The position numbers and the translations under genes were made by a program. DNA of 43,576 nt, from assembly GCA_905478925.1 (NCBI GenBank), contig CAJQKQ010000074.1, forward strand, positions 1-43,576. Reading direction: 5' to 3'. The first letter of the stretch is position 1. Each line of letters starts with the position of its first letter. Source of the stretch: an uncultured Verrucomicrobiales bacterium. Lineage in GTDB: Bacteria; Verrucomicrobiota; Verrucomicrobiia; Verrucomicrobiales; Akkermansiaceae. The notes beneath the pieces are model-generated. The model ran no database searches. It was given only the letters and a program-made list of their open reading frames with translations, and was not told the DNA's origin. This document shows positions 31,653 through 39,837 of the stretch, one piece after another.

Positions 31653-34648
31653 CTTGGGATGATGGGTGCATTTGGCGTTTGAGGGACGGAGTCGCTTTGA
31701 GTGAAGCTTGCGTGCGAACCTCCTTCGATAAACCAGACTTTTCCATCGTCGTCTATGTCGCTGCCGCTGTTTTCTCCAGTTATCCTGTCGCCGTTGATCG
31801 TGAGGTTTTCGAAGGCGATGTTTTGAAAATTGATTTCGTTGCCGTCTCTGAGATAGCTGCCGCCGTCTTGGGGTGAGTCTGCGTTGCCGGTATTGAGTTC
31901 GACGTTTTTGATGAGGAAGTTTCTAAAGATGGAAGCTGCTTCGTTTTGGGCGTTGAGCCCGAGGAGTTTGTGGCAGCCGTTGTCGATGTGGATGCCGTCC
32001 CAGGTGTTGTTCTCAGTGATTGCTTCAGGGGCGTTGCGAGCGCAGATGACGGCTGTGTTTTTCTTATGGTTGGCGCCGGGGTTGTATGAACTGTAGATGA
32101 GGTAGGTGTCCTTCATTAAGTTGTTGTCGCCGTTCTGATTGCCCCAGCAAAACTGGAAGGGCGCTCCGTTGACTTGATGAAACATGGTGTTGTTTACATG
32201 GTAACAATTTTGCGAATACACCTTGATGTAATCGTCGTTGGTTTTCATGAAGGTGTTCTTCACGACGGAATTGTCGCCAGTGACGGTGCCGTCCGTTTGG
32301 TGCCAGTATCCGATCATCTTTACGTTATCGATGACGACTTCTCCGCGGTAGGTGAGATGGAAGTGGGGAGGGTCTCTGGTGATGATACCTTCTGCTATTT
32401 GGTTGGATCCTCTGCCGCTTTGGTGGATCATGGAATAGGGGATGGATACGGCTTGAGCGAGGCGATCTTTGCCACAGGTGGAGAGTACGCCGCGTCCGTA
32501 GATTTTAGAGTTGTGGACGTCATTCCCGTCGAAGGTGCCGATGACGTAGGCTCCTCCTGGGAGGTAGACTTTCTTGTCGGATACGTACGGAAGTCGATAG
32601 CCGGGGTAATCATTTCCAGTTTGGTTCCCGTAGGAGTGTATTCCCTCTTCGAATACAGCGTAGGGCTTGGGGCTTGTTAGCTTGGTTTTGACTGTCTCTA
32701 CGTCATCCGTCGTCTTTATGATTTCTACATTTGCGGCGTCCGAGAGGTTGGGTATATCCGTCTCAGGCGGATCGGCGAAAAGGAGGAGAGGGTTCATGTC
32801 GTTTGCATTGATGCGAACGAAGAGCTGAAGAGGAGTGAGGTCTTTGAGGGATGGGAGTCTGAAGGTGACCTGGTTGCCCGAAATTTCGATGGATGGAGCT
32901 TTCTTACTGGGGTAGACTTGGCATTGTTCAATGGGGCCGGAGAGGTTGGTGACGGTGATTTTGATCGGGCCCTCGAATGAGAAATTGGTCCAGTGCGTAT
33001 CGGGGGTGAGGCCTAAACCGCCGGTTTTGTGGGGGTTGGGCGTGAACATGACGTAGCTTGTCTTTTCCGTGTCTCCTTGGCTAAGACTGACTGAGTACTG
33101 AGTGGAGCGTTTCGTTTCGGCGGTAAAGTCGTGGTCGCCGTCTTTGACGCTGGTGGGTGGTACGATGATATCTGGGTAGTTGTAGACTTCGAGGGATAGA
33201 GATGGGTCGTTTGTCTCGTTCTTCGGTCCCGGGCCGCCATTGGTTGGGGCTACGGCGAGTTTGGTTTTGATGGCCTCTCCTTGGGATCGAAAGGCTGCGA
33301 GCTTGGAGCGAAACCAGGATACGGTGTCATTGTATTGCGCTTGTCCGTACAGATTTGACCTTTGGTGAGGGTCGGAGGGATTGTGGTAGAGCTCTGAGTC
33401 GTCACCGTTTTCTATGAATCGGAATGTTTCCGTTTTCATGTATTCGGTGTCCCCATACTTCATGAAAATCGGTTTATTCCAGGCGACGGAGTCGGGCGTA
33501 TCTAGAATTTGTTTGAGACTATTACCTTGAGCGAGCGGGTTGGGTTCGAGGCCGCTGAGTTCTAAAAGTGTTGGGTAGAGGTCTTGAAGACTGACGGCTT
33601 TACGACAGAGCTGTCCGTTCCCATCAGATGAGGGATCATAGATAATGAGAGTGGTGTGGTTGGCTTCGTCGTTGACGGAGAATTTGCCCCAGTGCCCTTT
33701 TTCACCAAGCGACCAGCCGTGATCGCCTACGAATACGATAATGGTATCGTCTTTGAAGGATGAGCTGTTGAGAGCGTCCATGAGAACTCCGACGTTGTGA
33801 TCGGCGAGCGCGCAGGCAGCGAGGTAGGCGTGGATGGCATCTTCCCATTTTCCGTTGGCGACGATCTCTTGGTGGACGGCTCCGCCGGGTTCATCGAGAG
33901 TGGGGTCGTAGCCGGGAGGAGGCGCTAGGTTGGCGGAGTCAATTTTGTCCCAAAACTCTTTAGGACTACGCCAGGGCATGTGAGGGCGGAACAGGCCGCA
34001 GGCGACGAAGAAAGGGCTTTGTTTGTCGTAGTTGGTAATGAAATCCGCGACTTGAGTGGCGAGTGCGAAATCGTTGGTATTGTTGGTGGTCATGGCGTTG
34101 GTGTTGCCGGACCAAGCGTAGTTGGATTTGGAGGTGAGTTGATAAGATTTGTAGGTACCACCGTTGGCTCCGGTGTTTTGAGAATTGAGTTCGTGCCAGT
34201 TGCCAGGGTCTACATCGTTGTTGTTTGGGTCCATGCGACCGGGGTGCCATAGTTTGCCTCCACCGTAGGTATAGTATCCGCGTTGGGCGAAGTACTGATG
34301 TAGCGAGGTAATGTTTTCGAAACCCGCGTGGTCACGAATGAAGGCTTCGCCGTTTCGAGAGATGCCGCTAGTGATGGGATGGATGCCAGACCAGAGAGCG
34401 TTGCGCGAAGGGTGGCAGACGGGTGAAGAGGAGTGAGCTTCGGTGAAAAAGACGCCACGATCTCCGAGGGCGTCGATGTTGGGCGTGTGGGCTTGAGGGT
34501 AATAGCCGTTTTTGCCGGTCCAGTAGTTGTAGTCGTCCGCCATGATAAGGAGAACGTTTTTCTGGGCCGCTGTGATGAGCGGCGACAACAGAATAGCGGC
34601 GAGGAGGGCGATGGTCCCTGAGCGAAAAAATTGAGTAGAGCGAATCAT
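31634..34648 (-). CDS. Sulfatase fused to a GH49-like beta-helix hydrolase
   Basis: 1004 residues. Signal peptide (to about residue 28), then an iduronate-2-sulfatase-like (S1_7) domain to about residue 460: metal-binding DD in LLIMADDYNYWTG, maturation motif CHPSR (Cys78), GGGKLWHPG, FVGDHGWSLGEKGHWGK and YGDTEYMKTETFRFI. A Gly/Pro linker (about 468-480, TNGGPGPKNETND) leads into a right-handed beta-helix of GH49 (dextranase/isopullulanase-like) type: SLEVYNYPDIIVPPTSV, GDTEKTSYVMFTP, VYLPGGAYVIGTF, then MIGYWHQTDGTVTGDN and TNDDYIKVYSQNCYHV (Asp805 and Asp806 at the family's catalytic position) and NGAPFQFCWGNQ. One polypeptide would remove sulfate and cut the glycan chain. The C-terminal module appears lost by a frameshift (31440-31652). 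Start ATG 34648 is clear. Confidence 0.88.
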   Translation of the reverse strand: MIRSTQFFRSGTIALLAAILLSPLITAAQKNVLLIMADDYNYWTGKNGYYPQAHTPNIDALGDRGVFFTEAHSSSPVCHPSRNALWSGIHPITSGISRNGEAFIRDHAGFENITSLHQYFAQRGYYTYGGGKLWHPGRMDPNNNDVDPGNWHELNSQNTGANGGTYKSYQLTSKSNYAWSGNTNAMTTNNTNDFALATQVADFITNYDKQSPFFVACGLFRPHMPWRSPKEFWDKIDSANLAPPPGYDPTLDEPGGAVHQEIVANGKWEDAIHAYLAACALADHNVGVLMDALNSSSFKDDTIIVFVGDHGWSLGEKGHWGKFSVNDEANHTTLIIYDPSSDGNGQLCRKAVSLQDLYPTLLELSGLEPNPLAQGNSLKQILDTPDSVAWNKPIFMKYGDTEYMKTETFRFIENGDDSELYHNPSDPHQRSNLYGQAQYNDTVSWFRSKLAAFRSQGEAIKTKLAVAPTNGGPGPKNETNDPSLSLEVYNYPDIIVPPTSVKDGDHDFTAETKRSTQYSVSLSQGDTEKTSYVMFTPNPHKTGGLGLTPDTHWTNFSFEGPIKITVTNLSGPIEQCQVYPSKKAPSIEISGNQVTFRLPSLKDLTPLQLFVRINANDMNPLLLFADPPETDIPNLSDAANVEIIKTTDDVETVKTKLTSPKPYAVFEEGIHSYGNQTGNDYPGYRLPYVSDKKVYLPGGAYVIGTFDGNDVHNSKIYGRGVLSTCGKDRLAQAVSIPYSMIHQSGRGSNQIAEGIITRDPPHFHLTYRGEVVIDNVKMIGYWHQTDGTVTGDNSVVKNTFMKTNDDYIKVYSQNCYHVNNTMFHQVNGAPFQFCWGNQNGDNNLMKDTYLIYSSYNPGANHKKNTAVICARNAPEAITENNTWDGIHIDNGCHKLLGLNAQNEAASIFRNFLIKNVELNTGNADSPQDGGSYLRDGNEINFQNIAFENLTINGDRITGENSGSDIDDDGKVWFIEGGSHASFTQSDSVPQTPNAPIIPSQVPQQ

Positions 34649-34758
34649 TCGTTTTGCGGTCGATTGATGGACACCAATATTATGATGATTAGTTGGTCGT
34701 CAGCAAGGGCGGTAGGGTCGGGAGAGTTCCTTTCTAGAGCTCGATTCGCAAAACCTTT

Positions 34759-34835
34759 GGCTGCTAGGAATTTGCTTTTGGGGTGGGGCGCTTGGGGGCG
34801 CCGTTGAGGGGATCGGAGAGGGGTGAAAGGGGGTA
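34759..34835 (+). repeat. CTGCTAGGAATTTGC-type element, copy 10
   Basis: GGCTGCTAGGAATTTGCTTT, GGGGTGGGGCGCTTGGGGGC, GCCGTTGAGGGGATCGGAGA and GGGGTGAAAGGGGGTATG. Hairpin GGCGC-TTGGGG-GCGCC. It lies 110 bases upstream of the fusion gene's start, with its TAGGAATTTGC end toward the gene. GAGCCTGTCCCTG follows at about 34845. Confidence 0.85.
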
Positions 34836-34884
34836 TGCGCCTGGGAGCCTGTCCCTGAAAATCCCCCAAAATTCATTGATTCTG

Positions 34885-36468
34885 CTACTGATCAATAAAC
34901 CACCAGGAATATTTATCCAGATCCGGCGCACCGCTCCACTTGGGAACTACGCCGCCGTCCGACTCACTAATCATTTGGAGCATTTCATCAAACAGCACGC
35001 GCCCGGGGCCTTCGACAGGAACCTGCCCTGCGACCGGCGGGTGTTCAATCACCAGTGAAGCTGGATCTTGTTTACCGGCAACATCCGGAAGGCGGTTGTA
35101 AACGGCTCCGAACTCATCCGAACCGGACTGATTCCAGCAGGTAATCTTCTGATCATCGCGAATGTAGACGCTCTGCATAATCGCATCTGGGAGCGGCCCA
35201 TCGATAAATTCGTGTGCGCCATCCAAATTGACTTTCAACGAATTCCCCTTGCAGGCATTGGACCAGAACCACGTGCGCCCGGTCAGTGGCTGCTGCTGCC
35301 CCGACAGATAGGGCATGATATCCGTTCCGTCGGAGGGATGGTCCGTCAGCTTGCCCGTAGCCTGCGCAACCAGCGTCGGTGCAATGTCGGCCAAGGAAAC
35401 CAGCCCATTATAAACGGAACCGGAGCGGTCCGATGCGGCGAGCGCCGCGGACCAGACAATAAACGGCACGCGGATGCCGGCGTCCCGGGTTTCGCCTTTA
35501 TGCCCGTGCGCCGGATAGTTGCTGCCCCACTGCGCGCCGTTGTCGCTGGTGAAGATGATGAGGGTGTTTTCATCGATTCCCAGTTTTTCCAAGGTTTGGA
35601 AAATTCGTCCGATGCCCAGATCCATATTGTGGACCATGGCGGCGTAGTGATAGGCCTTCATCTCATCGGATACTCCGCGAAATTTGTGACCGGCCACTTT
35701 GGCGATAATGGATTCATCGGATTGGCCGGCGAACACCTTCGGGAACATTTTCCTGAGGTCTTCCGGCTTTCCGTGCAGCGGCTCGTGCGGCGCGGTGTAT
35801 GGGAGATACAACATGAAGGGCTCGTCGGCGTGCCGCTCGATAAACTGCACGGCGTGGTCGGTGAACACGTCGGTGATATAGTCATCGGCTTTGGCAGTAA
35901 ACTTAAACGGCTTGAGTCCGACGCGACCCGGCAGGGTCTCGCCTTCGGTCATGTAAAACCCGCGCGCGCCGTTGTTAAAAAATAGGCCGTCGTCAAATTC
36001 GGCAGTTTGCGGATTGGTGTTGCCATACACTTTATCCGTTGGCTTTCTGCCGTGCGATTTCCCGACAAAGCCGGTCACATAGCCCGCATCGCGCAGCTGT
36101 TTTCCCATCCACGGATGATCATACGCATTACGGCGACTCGACCACTGACCGCTCAGCAGCATCTGGCGGCTCGGCGCGCACCACGCCCCCGAATAGGCCC
36201 GCGTGCAGCGAATACCCCCTTTGGCTAGACGGTCGAGGTTCGGTGTGAATTGATGAGACAGCTGCACGTCTAGATCTCCCGGATAGGTGCAGCCCCACTG
36301 AGCCGGCGGCAAATCCTCTGGCCCGCCCTGATACAATTCCCGGAACGCACCGATATCACCGATGCCCATGTCGTCGGCAAGAATGACGATGATGTTGGGC
36401 GCGGCGGCTTGGGAGGATAGCGAGAACGCGAAGATCCCTGTCAGGGAGAGAACGAGGCGAGTGAACAT
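34885..36468 (-). CDS. Secreted sulfatase with CAPSR motif
   Basis: The 527-residue protein has a signal peptide (MFTRLVLSLTGIFAFSLSSQA), metal-binding DD in VILADDMGIGDIGAF, a longer insertion before the active site than its neighbours (GGPEDLPPAQWGCTYPGDLD), the maturation motif CAPSR with Cys97 in SGAWCAPSRQMLLSGQWSSR, FVGKSHGRKPTDKVYG (here SHG in place of the usual WHLG) and FTSDNGAQWGSNYPAHGHKG. The C-terminus is normal. The GKSHG variant keeps the Lys and His. It follows a S1_16-like sulfatase by 54 bases on the same strand, without an intervening repeat, so the two are probably one transcript. The substrate is not evident. Confidence 0.9.
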   Translation of the reverse strand: MFTRLVLSLTGIFAFSLSSQAAAPNIIVILADDMGIGDIGAFRELYQGGPEDLPPAQWGCTYPGDLDVQLSHQFTPNLDRLAKGGIRCTRAYSGAWCAPSRQMLLSGQWSSRRNAYDHPWMGKQLRDAGYVTGFVGKSHGRKPTDKVYGNTNPQTAEFDDGLFFNNGARGFYMTEGETLPGRVGLKPFKFTAKADDYITDVFTDHAVQFIERHADEPFMLYLPYTAPHEPLHGKPEDLRKMFPKVFAGQSDESIIAKVAGHKFRGVSDEMKAYHYAAMVHNMDLGIGRIFQTLEKLGIDENTLIIFTSDNGAQWGSNYPAHGHKGETRDAGIRVPFIVWSAALAASDRSGSVYNGLVSLADIAPTLVAQATGKLTDHPSDGTDIMPYLSGQQQPLTGRTWFWSNACKGNSLKVNLDGAHEFIDGPLPDAIMQSVYIRDDQKITCWNQSGSDEFGAVYNRLPDVAGKQDPASLVIEHPPVAGQVPVEGPGRVLFDEMLQMISESDGGVVPKWSGAPDLDKYSWWFIDQ

Positions 36469-36522
36469 GGGATCTTGGATTTTGGGTTTTGGATCAGGGG
36501 GGCGGTATGTGGAATGCGGCGT

Positions 36523-38085
36523 TTACTTTCCGCGCTGATCCCACCAGCCGCCTTTGGGAATGAAGTCAGGGTTGAGGAACTCAGCGTGTTGGCTCTCGCG
36601 TCTTGGCAATCCCACCTTTTTCAACTGCTGCATCGATTGCTGGTGATTCTCGGCACTGTAGTTCGGCTTCTCGGTGGGGAAACTTGCGCCGACTTCCTTC
36701 TGCCACGTCTTCAGAGCGGTGGCCATTTCGGTCACTTTCGAAGACCGCTCAGCGGCGAGGTCGTTGGTTTCGCCGGTGTCCCTGGCGATGTTGTACAGCT
36801 CGTATCGGCCGTCCTCGAAATAGTGGATCAGCTTCCAGTCGCCGCGCAGGATGATGGCGGAAGGATCGCCGCCTTGGTTTCCGTAATGGGGATAGTGCCA
36901 GAACAGGTCGCGCGCATCGACGGACTCACCTTTTAGTGCTGGAACCAGACTGACGCCATCGAGGTGTTGCTCTGGCTTCCCATCGAGCCCGGCCATGTCG
37001 AGAATGGTGGGGTAAAAATCGGTGCCCGTTGCTGGGACTTCGCTGATTCCCCCTTCGTTGGTTACGCCGGGCCAGGCGATGTAGTAGGGCTGACGAATAC
37101 CGCCCTCCCACTGGCGTCCTTTGCCGCCGCGCATTGGCAGGCAGGCGGTGGCGAATCCGTCGCCGGACGAAACGCCGCCGTTGTCGGAGGTGAAAATGAC
37201 CACGGTGTTGTTGGCGATGCCTGCGTCTTCGATGGCGTCGAGCACCACGCCGACGGCGTCGTCGAGAGCTGCCATCATTCCAGCGTAGACCGGGTGATCC
37301 TGCACCTGTCGAACTTCTTTGCTGCGATCGATTTCGAAGCGCGGTTCGCTTCGCTTGGTCAGGCCCATCGCTTCGGCTTTGGCCTGGTATTTTTTCCAGC
37401 GATTTTCGCTGCATTGGATCGGTGCGTGAACCGAGTAGAACGATAGCATGGCAAAAAATGGCGCACCGCCCTTGGCTTGTTCGGAAATGAATTTCGCGGT
37501 TTCGTTGCCGAGCCGGATCGGCAACTCGGCGCCGGGTTCGTCATCACTGAGCTTTGGGTTGTTGTAGGGAGAGTGATAGCCGCCCGGAGGTGTGCCATAG
37601 TGATAACCGCCGACGTTGACATCATATCCCTGCTCGGAAGGGGTGAATCCATCGGCGCCGAGATGCCACTTACCGGCGAAAAAAGTGCTGTAACCATTCT
37701 CCTTCAGCGCTTCGGCGACCGTGACTTCTTCCAGCGGTAGCTCGCTTTTGTATGGGGAAGGCAGCAGCTTGGTATTGCGGTTCCATTGCTCCGGTTGGTT
37801 GTCGCCCTTCACCGAAATGTAATCAGTGATTTGCAGGCGGGCGGGAGTTTTGCCGCTCTGAATTGCTGCCCGGGATGGGCTGCACACCTGGCACGATGAA
37901 TAGCCGCGCACGAAGCGCATGCTGCGTTTTGCTAATGCGTCGATGCGAGGAGTTTCGTAAAATGCACTACCTTCGATGCCGAGGTCTTCTTTGCCGAGGT
38001 CGTCGACGAGGATGAAGACGAAATTGGGCTGGTCGGCGGCTGCGGGGAGCGTTACGAGGAGGGTGAGGGCAAGAAGGAATCTCAT
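36523..38085 (-). CDS. Secreted sulfatase, S1_16-like
   Basis: 520 residues: signal peptide (MRFLLALTLLVTLPAAA), FILVDDLGKEDLGIEGS (metal-binding DD), maturation motif CSPSR (Cys68) in SSCQVCSPSRAAIQSGKTPA, FAGKWHLGADGFTPSEQGYDVNV is split here as FAGKWHLGADG and GYDVNVGGYHYG, and FTSDNGGVSSGDGF with the GGIRQPY block. It closely parallels the sulfatase at 29513-31210 (GKWHLG plus HxPHYxxxx block: FWHYPHYGNQGG here, FWHFPHYNGHPS there), so the two are paralogues. All active-site residues are present. It is first of a likely two-gene transcript with the next sulfatase, with a repeat element 19 bases upstream of its start. Choline- or N-acetylgalactosamine-sulfatase-like activity is only a family-level guess. 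Confidence 0.9.
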   Translation of the reverse strand: MRFLLALTLLVTLPAAADQPNFVFILVDDLGKEDLGIEGSAFYETPRIDALAKRSMRFVRGYSSCQVCSPSRAAIQSGKTPARLQITDYISVKGDNQPEQWNRNTKLLPSPYKSELPLEEVTVAEALKENGYSTFFAGKWHLGADGFTPSEQGYDVNVGGYHYGTPPGGYHSPYNNPKLSDDEPGAELPIRLGNETAKFISEQAKGGAPFFAMLSFYSVHAPIQCSENRWKKYQAKAEAMGLTKRSEPRFEIDRSKEVRQVQDHPVYAGMMAALDDAVGVVLDAIEDAGIANNTVVIFTSDNGGVSSGDGFATACLPMRGGKGRQWEGGIRQPYYIAWPGVTNEGGISEVPATGTDFYPTILDMAGLDGKPEQHLDGVSLVPALKGESVDARDLFWHYPHYGNQGGDPSAIILRGDWKLIHYFEDGRYELYNIARDTGETNDLAAERSSKVTEMATALKTWQKEVGASFPTEKPNYSAENHQQSMQQLKKVGLPRRESQHAEFLNPDFIPKGGWWDQRGK

Positions 38086-38104
38086 GGGTCAATTTGGGAG
38101 AGTT

Positions 38105-38164
38105 ACTGCTAGGAATTTGCTTTTTGCGGGGTGTCCCTGAGTATTCAGCCGGCCTGTCCCCATG
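38105..38164 (+). repeat. CTGCTAGGAATTTGC-type element, copy 11, with CTGTCCCC motif
   Basis: ACTGCTAGGAATTTGCTTTT, TGCGGGGTGTCCCTGAGTAT and TCAGCCGGCCTGTCCCC. The hairpin is CTGA-GTAT-TCAG. The end CCTGTCCCC is like the terminal motif of the RAYT element. It lies 19 bases upstream of the S1_16-like sulfatase start. Confidence 0.8.
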
Positions 38165-38174
38165 CGCGCCCTGA

Positions 38175-39644
38175 TTATTTACCTTCGGAGAGCCACCGCT
38201 TCATCAGCGCGATATTGGCTTCCTTCTCTGCTGCTGCTTGAGGACTCCTCTTACGAGCGTTCTGGAGTGATGGCGCCATGTCACTATCATACATAGCCAT
38301 GGGCTCTTGATGACGGCCTTTGTCGTCTGATTCGATGATCCAATCATCCAGCAGGGCACGCAAACCGATGAGCGATTCCCGGTGAACGGGATCAGCGGCG
38401 AGGTTATCTATCTCCCAAGGGTCTGTGCTGAGATCATAGAGTTCTTCTTCGGGTCGCGTTTCAGCGAGATGCAAGGACTGGACTGCGTTTAGCTTGCCTG
38501 CAGCGTAGAGTTCGCGCAATACCGGCATAAAAGGCTTCGTGTCTTTATATTGGCTAGGCTGAAGGTAAGGCCGCAGCGGGTAGAAGTTGCGAATATATTT
38601 ATAGTTACCCGAGCGGATACTACGAATACGGTCAACAGTTGCGTCGCAGCGGTCACGTGCGGAGACCACAAACTCGCGAGGCTTAGCTTCGGGATGAAAA
38701 AGCGGACGTCCCTGCATGCCATCGGGTAAAGTGATACCGGCAAGATGGATTGAAGTGGCAGCGAGATCAATGTGAGCAATGAAGTCATCGCGGATCTTAT
38801 CCTTGGGCAGCAGGCCAGGAGCCCATACGAAAAATGGGATATGAATACCTTCTTCATACAAAAACTGCTTTCCACGAGCAGAGCTGATTCCATGGTCCGT
38901 CAGAAAAAATACGATGGTATTTTTGAGTGCATCATCACGCTTGAGGCGGTCGATAATGCGCCCTACTTCCACATCGGTATAATTCACTGAATCGAGATAC
39001 TGTGCCCAGTCTTCGCGAATGACTGGATGATCTGGGTAGTATGGCGGAAGTTTGACCGCTTTGCGATCGACCAAATGCTTCAGCCCTTCTTTCGCTTCCT
39101 TGTACCAGCGTTCGACGTTACGCAGTTTACCACCCCGCAGGTGGAACTGCGCGAAGAATGGTTGTCCTGCAGCGCGATGATTGTAATCGAAACCGTCGTA
39201 AAGCTTGTGCTTATCATATACAAAATTGTAATCCTTTTTGCCTGTTCGCTTGCCACTAGCATCCGCAATGCTCGTGTAGTAACCCGCCTCACGGAAAAGT
39301 TCAGGAACAGTGCGCACGCCCGCGGGTAGTTCGATCTTCAGCTTGCCGCGTCCACTGCGATGATGGTGCGCACCGATCGTCGTCTGATACATACCGGTAA
39401 TCATTGCCGAACGAAAGGCGGAACATACCGGTGCCGTCGCGTAAGCGCGACTGAAGACCACGCCCTCCTTGGCCAGACGGTCGACGTGCGGCGTGTTCAC
39501 TAGTTTCTCACCCTGATACCCAAAGTGACTCGACATGTCGTCGACGACAATCCAGACGATATTCGGCCGCTCGGCTGAAAGCAGTAAAGTATGACTGCCC
39601 ATAAGCAAGAACAGCAGCAACACGATTTGTTTTAATTGGCTCAT
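38175..39644 (-). CDS. Secreted sulfatase, S1_8-like
   Basis: 489 residues from ATG 39644 ([16 protein letters not shown] signal peptide; an ATG at 39716 would add 24 residues read from repeat DNA and was rejected). Metal-binding DD in [15 protein letters not shown], maturation motif CSAFR (Cys74, with Ala at the third position) in [20 protein letters not shown], followed by [12 protein letters not shown], and [20 protein letters not shown] with [12 protein letters not shown]. The usual GKWH is absent here; [19 protein letters not shown] occupies the region, as seen in the heparan N-sulfatase-like group. C-terminus normal ([19 protein letters not shown]). It resembles the sulfatase at 8859-10364. 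Probably cytoplasmic export to the periplasm by Sec. Confidence 0.88.
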   Translation of the reverse strand: MSQLKQIVLLLFLLMGSHTLLLSAERPNIVWIVVDDMSSHFGYQGEKLVNTPHVDRLAKEGVVFSRAYATAPVCSAFRSAMITGMYQTTIGAHHHRSGRGKLKIELPAGVRTVPELFREAGYYTSIADASGKRTGKKDYNFVYDKHKLYDGFDYNHRAAGQPFFAQFHLRGGKLRNVERWYKEAKEGLKHLVDRKAVKLPPYYPDHPVIREDWAQYLDSVNYTDVEVGRIIDRLKRDDALKNTIVFFLTDHGISSARGKQFLYEEGIHIPFFVWAPGLLPKDKIRDDFIAHIDLAATSIHLAGITLPDGMQGRPLFHPEAKPREFVVSARDRCDATVDRIRSIRSGNYKYIRNFYPLRPYLQPSQYKDTKPFMPVLRELYAAGKLNAVQSLHLAETRPEEELYDLSTDPWEIDNLAADPVHRESLIGLRALLDDWIIESDDKGRHQEPMAMYDSDMAPSLQNARKRSPQAAAEKEANIALMKRWLSEGK

Positions 39645-39668
39645 CACTTGGTAACAACACACAGACTG

Positions 39669-39720
39669 ACTGCTAGGAATTTGCTTTTTGGGAGAGGTTT
39701 TCGGAGGGGCTGTCATGGGG
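39669..39720 (+). repeat. CTGCTAGGAATTTGC-type element, copy 12
   Basis: ACTGCTAGGAATTTGCTTTT, TGGGAGAGGTTTTCGGAGGG and GCTGTCATGGGG. The hairpin part is poorly kept. It lies 24 bases upstream of the S1_8-like sulfatase start, with the TAGGAATTTGC end toward the gene. Confidence 0.75.
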
Positions 39721-39837
39721 AAGATAGGGGGTTATTGGAGTTTGCATTTTTTTTGATTTCCGAGGAGGGATTGAACGCAGGCAAGGTAGGTAAGCTGGAG
39801 CGGTGCTGCTGGCAAGCGCAACACTGGCCCATGCCAC

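Noticed and set aside
39644..39716. Start of the S1_8-like sulfatase at 39716
   Set aside because: The 24 extra codons are read from the repeat element; the signal peptide begins at 39644.
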